From Deinococcales bacterium (GTDB taxonomy: Bacteria; Deinococcota; Deinococci; Deinococcales; Deinococcaceae), in the NCBI GenBank assembly GCA_014378225.1, contig JACMOA010000388.1, forward strand, positions 1 through 5,822: DNA of 5,822 nt, given 5' to 3'. Every line of letters begins with the position of its first letter. Position 1 is the stretch's first letter. Below are positions 1-5,580 of this stretch, piece after piece. The notes below the pieces were generated by a model. The model was not told the DNA's origin and searched no databases. It worked only from the letters and a program-made list of their open reading frames with translations. Both the position numbers and the translations under genes were made by a program.

Positions 1-1617
1 AATCAGGAAGGCGGTCATGCGCTCCATCGTAGAAATGATGCCCCGGTGAATCATAATGGGACGGCTGCGCCCGGATTCCTCATTCACGTACTCGAGTTCA
101 AAGCGCTGTGGCAACAGGAAATCTAGCTGAACCGTGCTGATGGTTTCGTCTTTGCCCAGTGCGCTCCGCACCTGTACGTCCACTTTGGGGCCGTAAAACG
201 CCGCGTCGCCAGGAGACTCGAAATACTCGAGGCCCACATCGTCCAGCGCCTGACGCAACTGGGCTTCGGCGTCGTTCCACATGGTGTCGTCCTGAAAGTA
301 TTTCTCGGCGTCTTGGGGGTCTCGCAGACTCAAGCGCCACTTGTATTCGGTAAAGCCCAGAATAGCGTAAACCTCCTGCACCAGGCGAATCGCCCCTTTA
401 AACTCCTCCTGAATCTGGTCCGGGCGCACGAAAATGTGCGCGTCGTTCAGGGTCATGGCCCGCACCCGGCTCAGTCCGGTCAACTCGCCGGATTGCTCGT
501 AGCGGTACATCGTTCCCAGCTCGGCAATTTTGAGCGGCAGGTCGCGGTAGCTGCGCTGGCTGTGCTTGTAAATCTGAATGTGATGCGGGCAGTTCATCGG
601 GCGCAGTACCAGCTCTTCGGCGTCCAGTTTCATCACTGGGAACATATCGTCTTTGTAATGCTCCCAGTGACCGGAAATCTTGTACAGCTCGCTTTTGGCC
701 AGTTGGGGTGTCACCACATGCTGATAGCCCTGCTTCAGCTCGAGGTCCACAATAAAACGCTCGAGTTCGCGCCGGATGGTTGCGCCGTTAGGGAGCCACA
801 GGGGGAGGCCCGGCCCAATGGCCTCACTAGTAAAGAACAGCTCGAGGTCCTTACCAATTTTACGGTGGTCCCGCCGTTTGGCCTCCTCGAGCAGCCGTAA
901 ATACTCGTCCAGCTCGGGTTTTGTGGCAAAAGCCACCCCATAAATGCGCTGGAGCATGGGGTTTTTCTCGCTGCCACGCCAGTACGCCCCAGAAGTGGAC
1001 ATCAGCTTGAAGTGACGCGGCAGAACACCCGTGCGGGGAAAGTGCGGCCCCCGGCACAAATCTATGTAATCACCCTGTTGGTAAAAAGTTACAGGCTCAA
1101 AGTCGGGGAATTCTGAAATCAGTTCCACTTTGAACGGGTCGTAGGAAAACTGCTCGAGCGCCACAGCCTTGCCCACATCACGCCGCTCGAGGGGAAGGTT
1201 GCGACCAATGATGTCGTTCATGCGCTTCTCGAGTTCCGGTAAATCCTCGACGCTGAGGTTTTCGGGAAACAGGAAATCCTGATAAAAGCCGTTCTCAATG
1301 GCGGGACCCACGCCGCGTTTGACCGCGTGTGCATCGAAGCCTTTGGCCTTGAAAAACTCGCCCACCGCCTGAGACAAAACGTGGGCCAGAGTGTGCCGGA
1401 ACAGAGGTGCAGTCTCCTCGAGCTGCTTTTTGGTCAGAAGCTGAATCGTTGCGCCGTCCGTTAACGGGGTGAGCAAATCTATGAGTTGGTCGCCCACTCG
1501 AGCGGCCAGCGCGTCGTTTTTCAGGCGCTCGCCAATCTGGGCAGCCACATCTAGCGCGGTAGAGTGTTCGGGAAGCTCGAGCTGTTTACCGTCGGGAAGG
1601 GAAATGTGCATATTCAT
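1..1617 (-). CDS. thrS: Threonyl-tRNA synthetase, 3' end beyond the window
   Basis: This class II synthetase charges tRNA-Thr with threonine in the cytoplasm. The reading frame is open for 539 codons and leaves the window at base 1. Family members are about 640-660 residues, so roughly the last 110 residues (the anticodon-binding domain) lie outside. Visible domains are an N-terminal TGS domain (about residues 3-63), the editing domain with H75 and H79 in RHTLAHV and C188/H192 in DLCRGPH, and the catalytic core with MNCPHH (340s), YRYEQSGE (371-378), NDAHIF (391-396), FYGPKVD (474-480) and motif 3 MIHRGIISTMER (522-533). The zinc ligands C343, H394 and H524 are all present. Two substrate-pocket positions differ from the E. 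coli enzyme (see findings). Two starts compete: ATG at 1617 (MNMHIS) and ATG at 1611 (MHISLPDG). The second matches the usual MxxxLPDG beginning and sits 10 bases from the -10 box. No Shine-Dalgarno sequence precedes either. Identity is certain; the exact start is not. Confidence 0.97.
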   Translation of the reverse strand, partial: MNMHISLPDGKQLELPEHSTALDVAAQIGERLKNDALAARVGDQLIDLLTPLTDGATIQLLTKKQLEETAPLFRHTLAHVLSQAVGEFFKAKGFDAHAVKRGVGPAIENGFYQDFLFPENLSVEDLPELEKRMNDIIGRNLPLERRDVGKAVALEQFSYDPFKVELISEFPDFEPVTFYQQGDYIDLCRGPHFPRTGVLPRHFKLMSTSGAYWRGSEKNPMLQRIYGVAFATKPELDEYLRLLEEAKRRDHRKIGKDLELFFTSEAIGPGLPLWLPNGATIRRELERFIVDLELKQGYQHVVTPQLAKSELYKISGHWEHYKDDMFPVMKLDAEELVLRPMNCPHHIQIYKHSQRSYRDLPLKIAELGTMYRYEQSGELTGLSRVRAMTLNDAHIFVRPDQIQEEFKGAIRLVQEVYAILGFTEYKWRLSLRDPQDAEKYFQDDTMWNDAEAQLRQALDDVGLEYFESPGDAAFYGPKVDVQVRSALGKDETISTVQLDFLLPQRFELEYVNEESGRSRPIMIHRGIISTMERMTAFLI

Positions 1618-1965
1618 AGGGAGTATACCGGGGTAGAAGTAGATAGAAACAAAGTCTGCAAGAGTCAGGCGCTCTCGAGGACAGCCAAACTCAAACGATT
1701 TGAAAGAGTGGAAGCCAGCAAAAACCCACCGAGGACCGTCACACCCTGCTCGAGCAGGCTCGAGAATGGAACAGGATGGAGGTCAACTCAATGGGCGGTT
1801 ATAGTTCGGACCGCTCGAGTTTGCACCAGGTGAATAGGCGCACCTTTGCTGCGCGAAACACCTTGATGCACTCGAGAGGAAAACAACATGCTCTTACGGT
1901 AGCATGGCCTTCGCTCGAGAACAAACAACTACCAAAAACCAACGCCTCACCAGAGGTGCAAACTC
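1618..1965. other. Gene-free spacer between thrS and the PAP2 gene
   Basis: This 348-base stretch holds the thrS promoter at its left end. It also contains six CTCGAG hexamers and a perfect 14-bp palindrome (CCTGCTCGAGCAGG, 1745-1758). I see no convincing gene: short frames on both strands (1564-1833 plus, 1776-2018 plus, 1799-2068 minus) overlap real genes, lack start signals and resemble no family I know. Past the PAP2 stop on the minus strand there is a weak CCTC/GAGG hairpin followed by TTGGTTTTTGG (about 1932-1959), which could be a poor terminator. The bases 1740-1754 recur exactly in another spacer at 3510-3524. Confidence 0.7.
1622..1627 (-). promoter_or_regulatory. -10 box of thrS (leaderless or near-leaderless)
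   Basis: On the minus strand the sequence reads TATACT, then CCCT, then ATG (1617), AAT, ATG (1611). The hexamer differs from TATAAT at one base. Four bases separate it from the first ATG and ten from the second. Transcription would therefore start on or within a few bases of the initiator codon, which fits the lack of any ribosome binding site. A convincing -35 is not visible; the nearest candidate, TTGTTT, is 19 bases upstream. The assignment is inference from position and consensus. Confidence 0.55.
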
Positions 1966-2682
1966 TCAAAGCTGTACTTCTGGTTGGCCCGACTCGTTCA
2001 GCCGCGCTCGAGACTTGAGCACATCTGGGTCCTTGTTCCTGAAAATCTGGCGCAGACCCACCACCCAAGCCAGCGAAGCCAGTGCGCCTGTAAGCACGTC
2101 AGAAGGATAATGAACACCCAGATAAAGGCGGCTTGAGCAGACTAAAACCACGAAGAGTGCACCCACAAAAATAACCAGAGTACGCCAGCGGGTGTACCAC
2201 AGCAGCAAAATAAGGGCCGTGACAAAGGCGCTCGAGGCCATCGCGTGACCACTGGGAAAGCTGAATGCTTTTTCCTCCACCAGATGCGCCCACAAATCTG
2301 GGCGGGGCCGCGCAAAAAGCAGTTTAGCCCCCTGATTGAGCAGCAATTCTCCAATCATGGCCAGGGCGAAAAAAAGCGCCCTCGAGCGTTGGTGTTGGGT
2401 GAAAAGCGCAATCACAATGGCTAGAGAAGCCAGTGGCATCACAATGGGTCCACCCAGATGGGTAAAAAACAGCACAAAAGGGTCTAGTGCGCTCGAGCTA
2501 TTGGCGTGAAACCACAACAGAATCATGTTATCCCAGCTAAAAACTTCGCGTTCCAGGATATCTTCGGCAATTTTACCCACCAGCCATAGCGGCACCAGTA
2601 CGCAGAAAAAAAGGACCAATAGTCTCAAGCGGTGCAGGCTCAGATACTGCCACACTCGAGCCAGGGATGAACGGGAGGCCAT
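1966..2682 (-). CDS. PAP2-family membrane phosphatase (PgpB / undecaprenyl-diphosphatase-like)
   Basis: This is a membrane phosphatase of the type 2 phosphatidic acid phosphatase family, which removes phosphate from lipid phosphates or isoprenoid diphosphates at the membrane surface. From the chosen start the protein has 238 residues. The three signature motifs are complete: K120-x6-R127-P128, PSGH at 143-146, and S184-R185-x5-H191-x3-D195; H146 and H191 are the expected catalytic histidines. Hydrophobic segments lie at about 19-38, 66-95 (probably two), 101-118, 148-162, 166-183 and 196-213. The C-terminal tail is polar. A longer frame starts at 2766, but I prefer ATG 2682. A -10 box (2689-2694) lies six bases before it, and the extra 28 codons read through GC-rich spacer and tandem repeats. 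The gene is divergent from gmk. The substrate (lipid phosphate, phosphatidylglycerophosphate or undecaprenyl diphosphate) cannot be decided from sequence. Confidence 0.92.
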   Translation of the reverse strand: MASRSSLARVWQYLSLHRLRLLVLFFCVLVPLWLVGKIAEDILEREVFSWDNMILLWFHANSSSALDPFVLFFTHLGGPIVMPLASLAIVIALFTQHQRSRALFFALAMIGELLLNQGAKLLFARPRPDLWAHLVEEKAFSFPSGHAMASSAFVTALILLLWYTRWRTLVIFVGALFVVLVCSSRLYLGVHYPSDVLTGALASLAWVVGLRQIFRNKDPDVLKSRARLNESGQPEVQL

Positions 2683-2688
2683 GACCCT

Positions 2689-2694
2689 AATATA
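2689..2694 (-). promoter_or_regulatory. -10 box of the PAP2 gene, leaderless arrangement
   Basis: The minus strand reads TATATT, six bases (AGGGTC), then ATG at 2682. This spacing puts the transcription start on the A of the start codon. No clear TTGACA-like -35 is found at 16-18 bases upstream. The site also settles the start choice, because the longer reading frame starting at 2766 would begin upstream of its own promoter. Confidence 0.6.
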
Positions 2695-2755
2695 AAACGG
2701 CTCGAGCAAAACTATGGCGAGACGGGTTACAGGGGGGCGGTGAGGACACTTACTT

Positions 2756-2823
2756 CTCGAGGACACGCAACTCTAGGACATGCAGCTCTAGGACATGCAG
2801 CTCGAGAACACACACAGCTCGAG
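2756..2823. repeat. CTCGAG-based tandem repeat, 15-base period
   Basis: Four adjacent units each begin with CTCGAG or CTCTAG: CTCGAGGACACGCAA (2756-2770), CTCTAGGACATGCAG (2771-2785), an identical copy of that (2786-2800), and CTCGAGAACACACACAG (2801-2817). A final CTCGAG follows at 2818-2823. Units 2 and 3 are identical; unit 1 differs from them at three positions. The array fills most of the space between the divergent PAP2 and gmk promoters and ends four bases before the gmk -10 box, so it could include upstream promoter or regulatory sequence. Confidence 0.85.
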
Positions 2824-2827
2824 CGGA

Positions 2828-2833
2828 TAGAAT
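2828..2833 (+). promoter_or_regulatory. -10 box of gmk, leaderless arrangement
   Basis: TAGAAT differs from TATAAT at one base and is followed by seven bases (ACCCTGC) and then ATG at 2841. Transcription would begin at or beside the start codon. There is no Shine-Dalgarno sequence before gmk, which agrees with a leaderless message. The -35 region falls in the last tandem repeat unit and has no recognisable consensus. Confidence 0.6.
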
Positions 2834-2840
2834 ACCCTGC

Positions 2841-3461
2841 ATGACTTCCGAAGGAATGCGGGGACAGCTTTTTGTAATGTTAGGGGCCAGTGGAGTGGGT
2901 AAGGGAACGCTGCGCGAGCAGTTGCTGGCCCAGATTCCTATGTTTTACAGCGTCTCAATGACCACCAGAGAGCAGCGCCCTGGTGAGATAGACGGCGTTC
3001 ACTATCATTTTCGCACTCGAGCGGAGTTTGAAAACGAACTTGAGCAGGGCGCAGGATTCCTCGAGCACGCCGAGTTTGTGGGCAACCTGTACGGCACGCC
3101 CCGCGCACCAGTGGAAGTGGCCCTGAACCGGGGCGAAAATGTGATGCTCGAGATTGAGGTTCTGGGTGCTATTCAGGTGGCCCAAAACAGCCCACACGCC
3201 ATTTTAATGTTCATCGCCCCGCCGTCTTTGAGCGAACTCGAGCGCAGGTTACGCGGACGGGCCACCGAATCCGAGGAGCGCATTCAGAAGCGCCTGTTAC
3301 GGGCCACTGAGGAGATTCGGGCCGCACGCCAGTTTCGCTACATCGTGGTCAACGACACGCTCGAGCAGGGACTGCTTGACTTGGTGGCCATCGTGCAGGC
3401 CGAGGGTCTCAAGAGCGAACGCTGGAGCGGGGACGCGCTCGAGGGGATACTCCGTTCTTGA
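2841..3461 (+). CDS. gmk: Guanylate kinase
   Basis: This cytoplasmic enzyme transfers phosphate from ATP to GMP or dGMP, giving GDP or dGDP for nucleotide synthesis. At 206 residues it has normal family length. The P-loop is GASGVGKGT (15-23). The GMP-binding region follows with SVSMTTREQRPGEIDGVHY (37-55), including R43, R46 and Y55, then E75/E78 and GNLYGTP (81-87). The LID has RRLRGRATESEERIQKRL (135-152), and the end keeps the typical IVVND (168-172). Residues 103-110 read LEIEVLGA where most relatives have LEIDVQGA, a mild departure. ATG 2841 is preferred over the internal ATG at 2856 because it lies seven bases after a -10 box, and it gives the usual short lead into the P-loop strand. 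The gene is divergent from the PAP2 gene; a tRNA-Pro gene lies 122 bases downstream in the same direction and could share its transcript. Confidence 0.97.
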   Translation: MTSEGMRGQLFVMLGASGVGKGTLREQLLAQIPMFYSVSMTTREQRPGEIDGVHYHFRTRAEFENELEQGAGFLEHAEFVGNLYGTPRAPVEVALNRGENVMLEIEVLGAIQVAQNSPHAILMFIAPPSLSELERRLRGRATESEERIQKRLLRATEEIRAARQFRYIVVNDTLEQGLLDLVAIVQAEGLKSERWSGDALEGILRS

Positions 3462-3518
3462 CCTCTTGATTTTACGGCCCACTTCAAGTAACGTTATGCA
3501 CGCCTGAAGCACACCCTG

Positions 3519-3535
3519 CTCGAGAGGTTCTCGAG
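3519..3535. repeat. Inverted repeat of two CTCGAG sites after gmk
   Basis: CTCGAGA (3519-3525), a three-base spacer GGT, then TCTCGAG (3529-3535) form a perfect 7-bp inverted repeat. RNA could fold it into a hairpin, but no T-run follows directly; the first (TTTTT) is about 18 bases downstream. It is therefore not a standard intrinsic terminator for gmk. It could be an RNA-processing or stability element, or simply two copies of the abundant hexamer. Confidence 0.6.
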
Positions 3536-3553
3536 GTGGAAGGTTAAGTAGAG

Positions 3554-3582
3554 TTTTTACGCAGTGATGTTTTTACGTAGTG
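3554..3582 (+). repeat. Direct repeat just upstream of tRNA-Pro
   Basis: TTTTTACGCAGTG (3554-3566) and TTTTTACGTAGTG (3570-3582) match at 12 of 13 positions, with a period of 16 bases. The second copy ends one base before the tRNA. A clear promoter for the tRNA is not visible here. TAGAGT at 3549-3554 is a possible -10 but has no good -35, so the tRNA may be read from the gmk promoter and trimmed. Confidence 0.7.
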
Positions 3583-3583
3583 T

Positions 3584-3660
<77 letters not shown>

Positions 3661-3663
3661 AAG

Positions 3664-3697
3664 AAGACCCGCTCGAGAGAGCGGGTCTTTGCTTTTT
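3664..3697 (+). terminator. Intrinsic terminator of the tRNA-Pro transcript
   Basis: An 11-bp perfect stem (AAGACCCGCTC, 3664-3674, with GAGCGGGTCTT, 3679-3689) closes a GAGA tetraloop of the stable GNRA type. It is followed by TGCTTTTT. The top of the stem and its loop contain a CTCGAG hexamer. This is a strong rho-independent terminator that ends transcription from gmk and the tRNA, insulating the opcA-pgl promoter region. Confidence 0.92.
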
Positions 3698-3721
3698 ATT
3701 CGCATCAAATTCCCAACTTAT

Positions 3722-3741
3722 TTAACCTGAGTTCGGGTTAA
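3722..3741. promoter_or_regulatory. Operator-like dyad, distal copy
   Basis: TTAACCTGAGTTCGGGTTAA is a 20-bp imperfect palindrome with symmetric bases TTAACC.GA..TC.GGTTAA (16 of 20 positions symmetric). A second version lies at 3818-3837, centre to centre 96 bases away. This form is typical of a site for a dimeric helix-turn-helix regulator. The regulator is not in the window and I do not recognise the motif. Confidence 0.65.
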
Positions 3742-3778
3742 AGTTTTCAGCTAATTTCACTTCTTCAATTCAAAACAA

Positions 3779-3807
3779 AGTAACCCCATGATTTCAGGGG
3801 TGGTACT
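3779..3807. repeat. Inverted repeat between the two operators
   Basis: AGTAACCCC (3779-3787) pairs with GGGGT plus TACT (3797-3801 and 3804-3807), with a two-base bulge, around the interval ATGATTTCA. It resembles the operator only in part (TAACC, TGA..TCA, GGT). It lies upstream of the predicted -10, so it is more likely a DNA-level site or a degraded third operator than an RNA hairpin of the opcA-pgl message. Confidence 0.4.
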
Positions 3808-3817
3808 TGAACTCGGC

Positions 3818-3837
3818 TTATCCCGAACTGAGGTTAT
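3818..3837. promoter_or_regulatory. Operator-like dyad, promoter-proximal copy
   Basis: TTATCCCGAACTGAGGTTAT shares 13 of 20 positions with the distal dyad read in the same direction. The inverted comparison is closer: its complement contains AACCTCAGTTCGGGATA against AACCTGAGTTCGGGTTA, 15 of 17. The right end overlaps the predicted -10 box (3835-3840), so a bound protein would most simply block RNA polymerase. Confidence 0.65.
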
Positions 3838-3840
3838 GCT
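3835..3840 (+). promoter_or_regulatory. Candidate -10 box of opcA-pgl
   Basis: TATGCT matches the TA...T pattern and lies 32 bases before the start codon, giving a short 5' leader. The only good -35 candidate, TTGAAC (3807-3812), is 22 bases upstream, beyond the normal 16-18. The promoter may therefore be weak without an activator, or the box may be misassigned. Confidence 0.4.
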
Positions 3841-3842
3841 AG

Positions 3843-3850
3843 AAAAGGAG
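3843..3850 (+). promoter_or_regulatory. Strong Shine-Dalgarno sequence, unusually far from the ATG of opcA-pgl
   Basis: AAAAGGAG is the only strong ribosome binding sequence in front of a gene here. It ends 22 bases before ATG 3873, instead of the usual 5-10. No ATG, GTG or TTG lies in frame between them; the only in-frame near-start codon is ACG at 3861, ten bases from the AAGGAG. Either the leader folds to close the gap, the rare ACG is used, or the weak ACGAG at 3861-3865 serves instead. Confidence 0.5.
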
Positions 3851-3872
3851 CCACCAAAAAACGAGCCATTCT

Positions 3873-5492
3873 ATGCCCAGCACCTTCCCCCAGACCATTC
3901 AGACCGAAGTCAAAGACGCTCGTAAAACCCTCGAGCAGTTATGGCGTGAAGTCGGCACTGAAACCCGCACCCAGACCGGAAATATAGTCGCCATCGTTGC
4001 GCCGGACAACCTCGAACTTATTGAAGGGGCCCTGCTCGAGCTGCCCCGCCGGGTGGCCAGCCGTCAAATCATTGGCGTGCTGGACGACTGTGACTGTGTG
4101 ACCCTGCGCGTGGCACTGCTCGAGGTGCATGGGCAGTGGCTCGAGCGCTTTATCCTGAGTGGCAACGCCGACCAGCTTCAGGGCGCTATTCTGCCGCTGC
4201 TGGCGGGTGAAGTCTTGACCACGCTGTGGTGGACTCGAGTGACCGAACTGCCGCCGCGTGGCAAGGTGTTTCAAACGCTGTCCGAGGTGGCAGACCAGGT
4301 GATTGCCGATACCCTGTCGGTGCGCCTGGACGAAAAAGCGCCTTACGCGCTGGCCGACATTGCGTGGTCGCGCACTGCGCCGTGGCGTGAACTGACCTGC
4401 CAACTGTTTGACGAGGACGGTCTGCTAGAGCACCTGAGCAAGCTCGAGCGCGTGACCATTTCCTATGCACAGGGGAGGCGTGGAGACCAGGCAGCGCGGT
4501 TTTATGGCGCGTGGCTGGTCTCTAAACTGGGTTGGGGTGGCCTGAGCCAGGTTACGCTCGAGGGGGTCAAAAACGAAATTGTCCAGCCCGGTGAAATCTG
4601 CGCGGTGGACCTGTTTACAGACACCGATAGTTTCCGGCTCGAGGCCGAGGAGTTTGGTTTGGCCCAGCTCGAGGTGAAGGTTCCGGGCGGTTGGCGGGTG
4701 GGCAGAGTTCCTTTTCCTCAGCGCAGCCTGACCTGGCAACTCACCTTTGCAATGGACGCGCCGGAGCACAACGCGCTTTATGAAGCTGCATTGACCCTCG
4801 CTCGAGACAGTTTGATGAGTGTGCAGAAATTTGACACTTCCGAAGCACTGGGTAAGGTGGCGGCAGACCTCTTTGTGCTCGAGCTGAAAAAAGCCGTGCT
4901 CGAGCGGGGTGTTTTCCACGTTGCGCTGTCCGGCGGCTCCACTCCGGTTCACCTGTACGCGGCACTCAGGGACCGAAATCTCGAGTGGGCTGCACTTCCC
5001 TGGGACAAAGTGCGCTGGTATTGGTCTGACGAACGCTGTGTGGACCCATCCTCGAGTGAAAGCAACTACCGTTTAGCCTGGGATAAACTGCTCTCGGGAA
5101 TAGGGGTCAATCCGGCCCAAGTGTTCAGAATAGAAGGTGAACTCGAGCCAGAATTGGCGGCACGGCGCTACGCCGAGATTTTACCGGAGCGCCTGGACCT
5201 CTGCTATCTGGGCATGGGAGACGACGGACACACCGCTAGCCTGTTTCCTGACACAAACGGCCTCAAGGCCACCGGGCGCGTCACCGCTAACTTCGTCCCC
5301 AAGCTCGAGGCCCAGCGCATCACACTCAGTTTTGCCGAAATCAACCGCTCGAGGAAAGTGCATATTCTGGCGACCGGCGAGAAAAAAGCTACGGTGCTGC
5401 TCGAGGTGAAAAACAAGAGCGGTAAATACCCGGTTGAACGGGTAGAGCGCCCCTTGTGGCTGCTCGACGAGGCAGCGGCCCGTTTGCTCTGA
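3873..5492 (+). CDS. OpcA (G6PDH assembly) domain fused to 6-phosphogluconolactonase
   Basis: One uninterrupted 539-residue polypeptide carries two proteins of the oxidative pentose phosphate pathway. Residues about 1-300 match the OpcA family, an assembly or activating factor of glucose-6-phosphate dehydrogenase known from cyanobacteria and actinobacteria. Landmarks are IVAIVAPDN (38-46), AILPLLAGEVLTTLWWTR (105-122), DIAWSRTAPWREL (162-174) and FYGAWLVSKLGWGG (210-223). Residues about 315-539 are a full 6-phosphogluconolactonase (Pgl/DevB), which hydrolyses 6-phosphoglucono-lactone to 6-phosphogluconate. Its motifs are LSGGSTP (352-358), SDER (385-388), SNYR (397-400) and GMGDDGHTASLFP (447-459). 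The joint lies near residues 300-315. Both parts keep their expected order and full length. The usual partners zwf and gnd are not in the window. Upstream are a terminator and twin operators, so the gene is probably transcribed alone. Domain identities are firm; that the fusion keeps both activities is inference. Confidence 0.95.
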   Translation: MPSTFPQTIQTEVKDARKTLEQLWREVGTETRTQTGNIVAIVAPDNLELIEGALLELPRRVASRQIIGVLDDCDCVTLRVALLEVHGQWLERFILSGNADQLQGAILPLLAGEVLTTLWWTRVTELPPRGKVFQTLSEVADQVIADTLSVRLDEKAPYALADIAWSRTAPWRELTCQLFDEDGLLEHLSKLERVTISYAQGRRGDQAARFYGAWLVSKLGWGGLSQVTLEGVKNEIVQPGEICAVDLFTDTDSFRLEAEEFGLAQLEVKVPGGWRVGRVPFPQRSLTWQLTFAMDAPEHNALYEAALTLARDSLMSVQKFDTSEALGKVAADLFVLELKKAVLERGVFHVALSGGSTPVHLYAALRDRNLEWAALPWDKVRWYWSDERCVDPSSSESNYRLAWDKLLSGIGVNPAQVFRIEGELEPELAARRYAEILPERLDLCYLGMGDDGHTASLFPDTNGLKATGRVTANFVPKLEAQRITLSFAEINRSRKVHILATGEKKATVLLEVKNKSGKYPVERVERPLWLLDEAAARLL

Positions 5493-5521
5493 GGTTTGCC
5501 AGGAAGGGCCTTTTGATTCTA

Positions 5522-5545
5522 AAAAGCTCGAGCAGTACGGCTTTT
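5522..5545 (+). terminator. Weak hairpin after opcA-pgl
   Basis: AAAAGC (5522-5527) and GCTTTT (5540-5545) form a six-pair stem. Two more pairs (CG/CG) are possible after a bulge, around a loop that includes a CTCGAG. It begins 29 bases after the stop codon and ends in a short T-run. The stem is AT-rich, so termination here would be inefficient. Confidence 0.4.
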
Positions 5546-5548
5546 AAG

Positions 5549-5580
5549 TTCCCCTGCTTCACAGGGGAATACTTTCTTTA
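5549..5580 (+). terminator. Likely terminator of opcA-pgl
   Basis: TTCCCCTG (5549-5556) and CAGGGGAA (5562-5569) form a perfect 8-bp GC-rich stem with a five-base loop CTTCA. It is followed by TACTTTCTTTA, a T-rich but interrupted tract. On the minus strand the stem is followed by CTTAAAAG, so action in both directions is not well supported. It lies 56 bases after the stop codon and is the best terminator candidate for the gene. Confidence 0.6.

Noticed and set aside
313..900. A 195-codon plus-strand open frame
   Set aside because: It lies wholly antisense to thrS, whose reading frame shows unbroken family motifs. The predicted protein has no recognisable features and is a by-product of GC-rich antisense sequence.
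1618..1965. T-box riboswitch upstream of thrS
   Set aside because: No T-box consensus or specifier stem is visible, and the -10 box lies next to the start codon, leaving no leader in which one could fold.
1564..2110. Several short plus-strand frames in the thrS-PAP2 spacer
   Set aside because: They overlap the starts or ends of well-supported genes, have no promoter or ribosome binding site, and their products look random.
2683..2766. Longer N-terminus for the PAP2 protein starting at 2766
   Set aside because: The added 28 codons cross the leaderless-type -10 box, a G-run and the tandem repeat, and they add no membrane or family sequence.
2756..2823. CRISPR-like array
   Set aside because: The units are 15 bases and directly abutting, with no spacers and no cas genes nearby; it is a simple tandem repeat.
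3519..3550. Terminator directly after gmk
   Set aside because: The CTCGAGA/TCTCGAG hairpin is not followed by a T-run within normal distance; termination after the tRNA is much better supported.
3807..3840. TTGAAC and TATGCT as a standard promoter pair
   Set aside because: The 22-base spacing is too long for housekeeping sigma factor recognition, so only the -10 is reported, with low confidence.
3939..4403. Minus-strand frame of 154 codons inside opcA-pgl
   Set aside because: It is antisense to the conserved OpcA domain, with no start signals; a shadow frame.
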